NCBI GenBank assembly: GCA_036741355.1
Contig: DAINSK010000016.1
Location: forward strand, 1 to 64,000
From: JBBRGK01 sp036741355
GTDB lineage: Bacteria > Chloroflexota > Dehalococcoidia > CAUJGQ01
Reading direction: 5' to 3'
DNA: 64,000 bases
Program-made: the position numbers and the translations under genes
The notes under the pieces: model-generated
What the model was told of the DNA's origin: nothing
Database searches by the model: none
What the model saw: the letters and a program-made list of their open reading frames with translations, nothing else
In this document: positions 61,366 through 64,000 of the stretch, piece after piece
Layout: every line of letters begins with the position of its first letter
Position numbering within the stretch: position 1 is the stretch's first letter

Positions 61366-61658
61366 AAACTGGTGTAGACGGAGACGAGTAGGCGAGGTCT
61401 GGACCGGCACAGCGAGCCCGGACTGGTGTAAGCGGGCGCCGTGACCCTTGCCGAACATCCCTCCCGAGCCGCCGACCGAAACCCGTTCTAGGAAAGAGCG
61501 GGGAGTAGACTCGGCCGGAGCGCCCACCGTTACCTGGGGCAGGGGTATTCGCGGCTGCTTTCCGCACGTACTCCGAAAAGCGGCCGCGCTCCGGCGCGGC
61601 AAGCGGGGTGGTACCGCGGGTCCTTCAAGGCCCGCCCCTTCACAGGGGCGGGCCTTTT
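61366..61658 (+). promoter_or_regulatory. T-box leader, isoleucine (AUC specifier)
   Basis: The T-box core GGGGTGGTACCGCGG (61605-61619) is followed by a strong terminator. Upstream, GACGAGTAGGCG and AGCGAGCCCGGACTGGTG are Stem I elements, and GAACATCCCTCCCGAGC presents ATC (61457-61459), an Ile codon, at the specifier site. Uncharged tRNA-Ile would favour the antiterminator and allow ileS transcription. Confidence 0.92.
61627..61658 (+). terminator. T-box-controlled terminator before ileS
   Basis: AAGGCCCGCCCC (61627-61638), loop TTCACA, GGGGCGGGCCTT (61645-61656), then TT. It competes with the T-box antiterminator. Confidence 0.85.
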
Positions 61659-61789
61659 GTATTCCGACGCTGCACGTGGGCCGACGCTGCAATGCGGCCC
61701 GCCCGCGGCAACCAACGATCGTCTGCACAGGCGAGCAAGGCACGGTATGTAGGCTGACGCTGCAACCCTGTCTGTAGAGAGCATCCGAG

Positions 61790-61827
61790 GATCGCCCCTC
61801 TCCGTTTCGGAGAGGGGAGGGGGTGAG
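61790..61827 (+). repeat. GC-rich palindromic repeat supplying the ileS ribosome site
   Basis: ATCGCCCCTCTCCGTTTCGG, GAGAGGGG, then AGGGGGTGAGGT. The G-rich tail ends seven bases before the ileS ATG and is the only Shine-Dalgarno candidate. Confidence 0.65.
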
Positions 61828-61833
61828 GTAACC

Positions 61834-64000
<2,167 letters not shown>

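Overview
The window is high-GC bacterial chromosome with densely packed genes on both strands and very short spacers. No rRNA, tRNA, CRISPR or intact prophage was seen. The gene set points to Chloroflexota, probably an aerobic or facultative lineage near Dehalococcoidia. The supporting markers are MurT/GatD lipid II amidation, a Psp set of HtpX, PspAB, PspA and PspAA, an F420-type luciferase-like oxidoreductase, a CIRCE-controlled groESL, a tungsten-type aldehyde ferredoxin oxidoreductase with its own MoaD-like protein, and a T-box leader before ileS. The phylum call is inference from content; no marker gene was compared.

Layout. 1-8.5 kb: envelope and secreted proteins (a truncated secreted protein, a degenerate PP2C-LysM membrane protein, a Cys-tailed Tat-type protein, two lipoprotein/anchored paralogues), a decayed toxin-antitoxin pair and an IS66 scrap. 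8.6-15.5 kb: cell-wall and membrane-stress block (gatD, murT, a site-2 protease with CBS domains, htpX-pspAB-pspA-pspAA). 16.3-19.9 kb: queE, a short XdhC-like protein, CoxD-like and CoxE-like genes. 20-28.4 kb: lipid and CoA metabolism (plsC-fabF, a frameshifted acyl-CoA synthetase, DUF547, thiolase, MTHFR-like). 28.4-30.4 kb: a CTP-synthase-like amidotransferase with an in-frame TGA at the catalytic Cys, then a small accessory cluster with an AbrB/VapC pair. 30.4-41 kb: AOR plus MoaD, DUF72, MFS, CoA-transferase, a leaderless membrane protein/regulator/ABC set, and a shortened Hcp-like protein. 41-49 kb: carbohydrate block (debranching-type glycosidase, SDR, GT4) and an AtzG-like/amidase pair. 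49-56 kb: HIT, acyl-CoA dehydrogenase, groSL, XRE-DUF2851, MerR. 56.7-61 kb: a cytochrome b5 - b5 - P450 - FMN/FAD reductase fusion. 61.3 kb to the end: T-box leader and ileS, which runs off the edge.

The two most interesting loci are the putative selenoprotein (28399-29157), where TGA sits at the nucleophile position and is followed by a 7-bp hairpin with GG in its loop at bacterial SECIS spacing, and the b5-b5-P450-reductase fusion (56699-60912), which carries one frameshift and one stop. Several other genes carry single-base lesions (acyl-CoA synthetase, PIN toxin, DUF2231), so each lesion could be real decay or an assembly error.

Three dispersed repeat families fill the spacers: GC-rich CCCCTCTCC/GGAGAGGGG hairpins, GGCAGTN heptamers, and a multi-hairpin cassette of about 130-170 bp. 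They are not inert: heptamer copies form the last codons and stop of two unrelated genes, and a hairpin copy supplies the apparent ribosome binding site of ileS.
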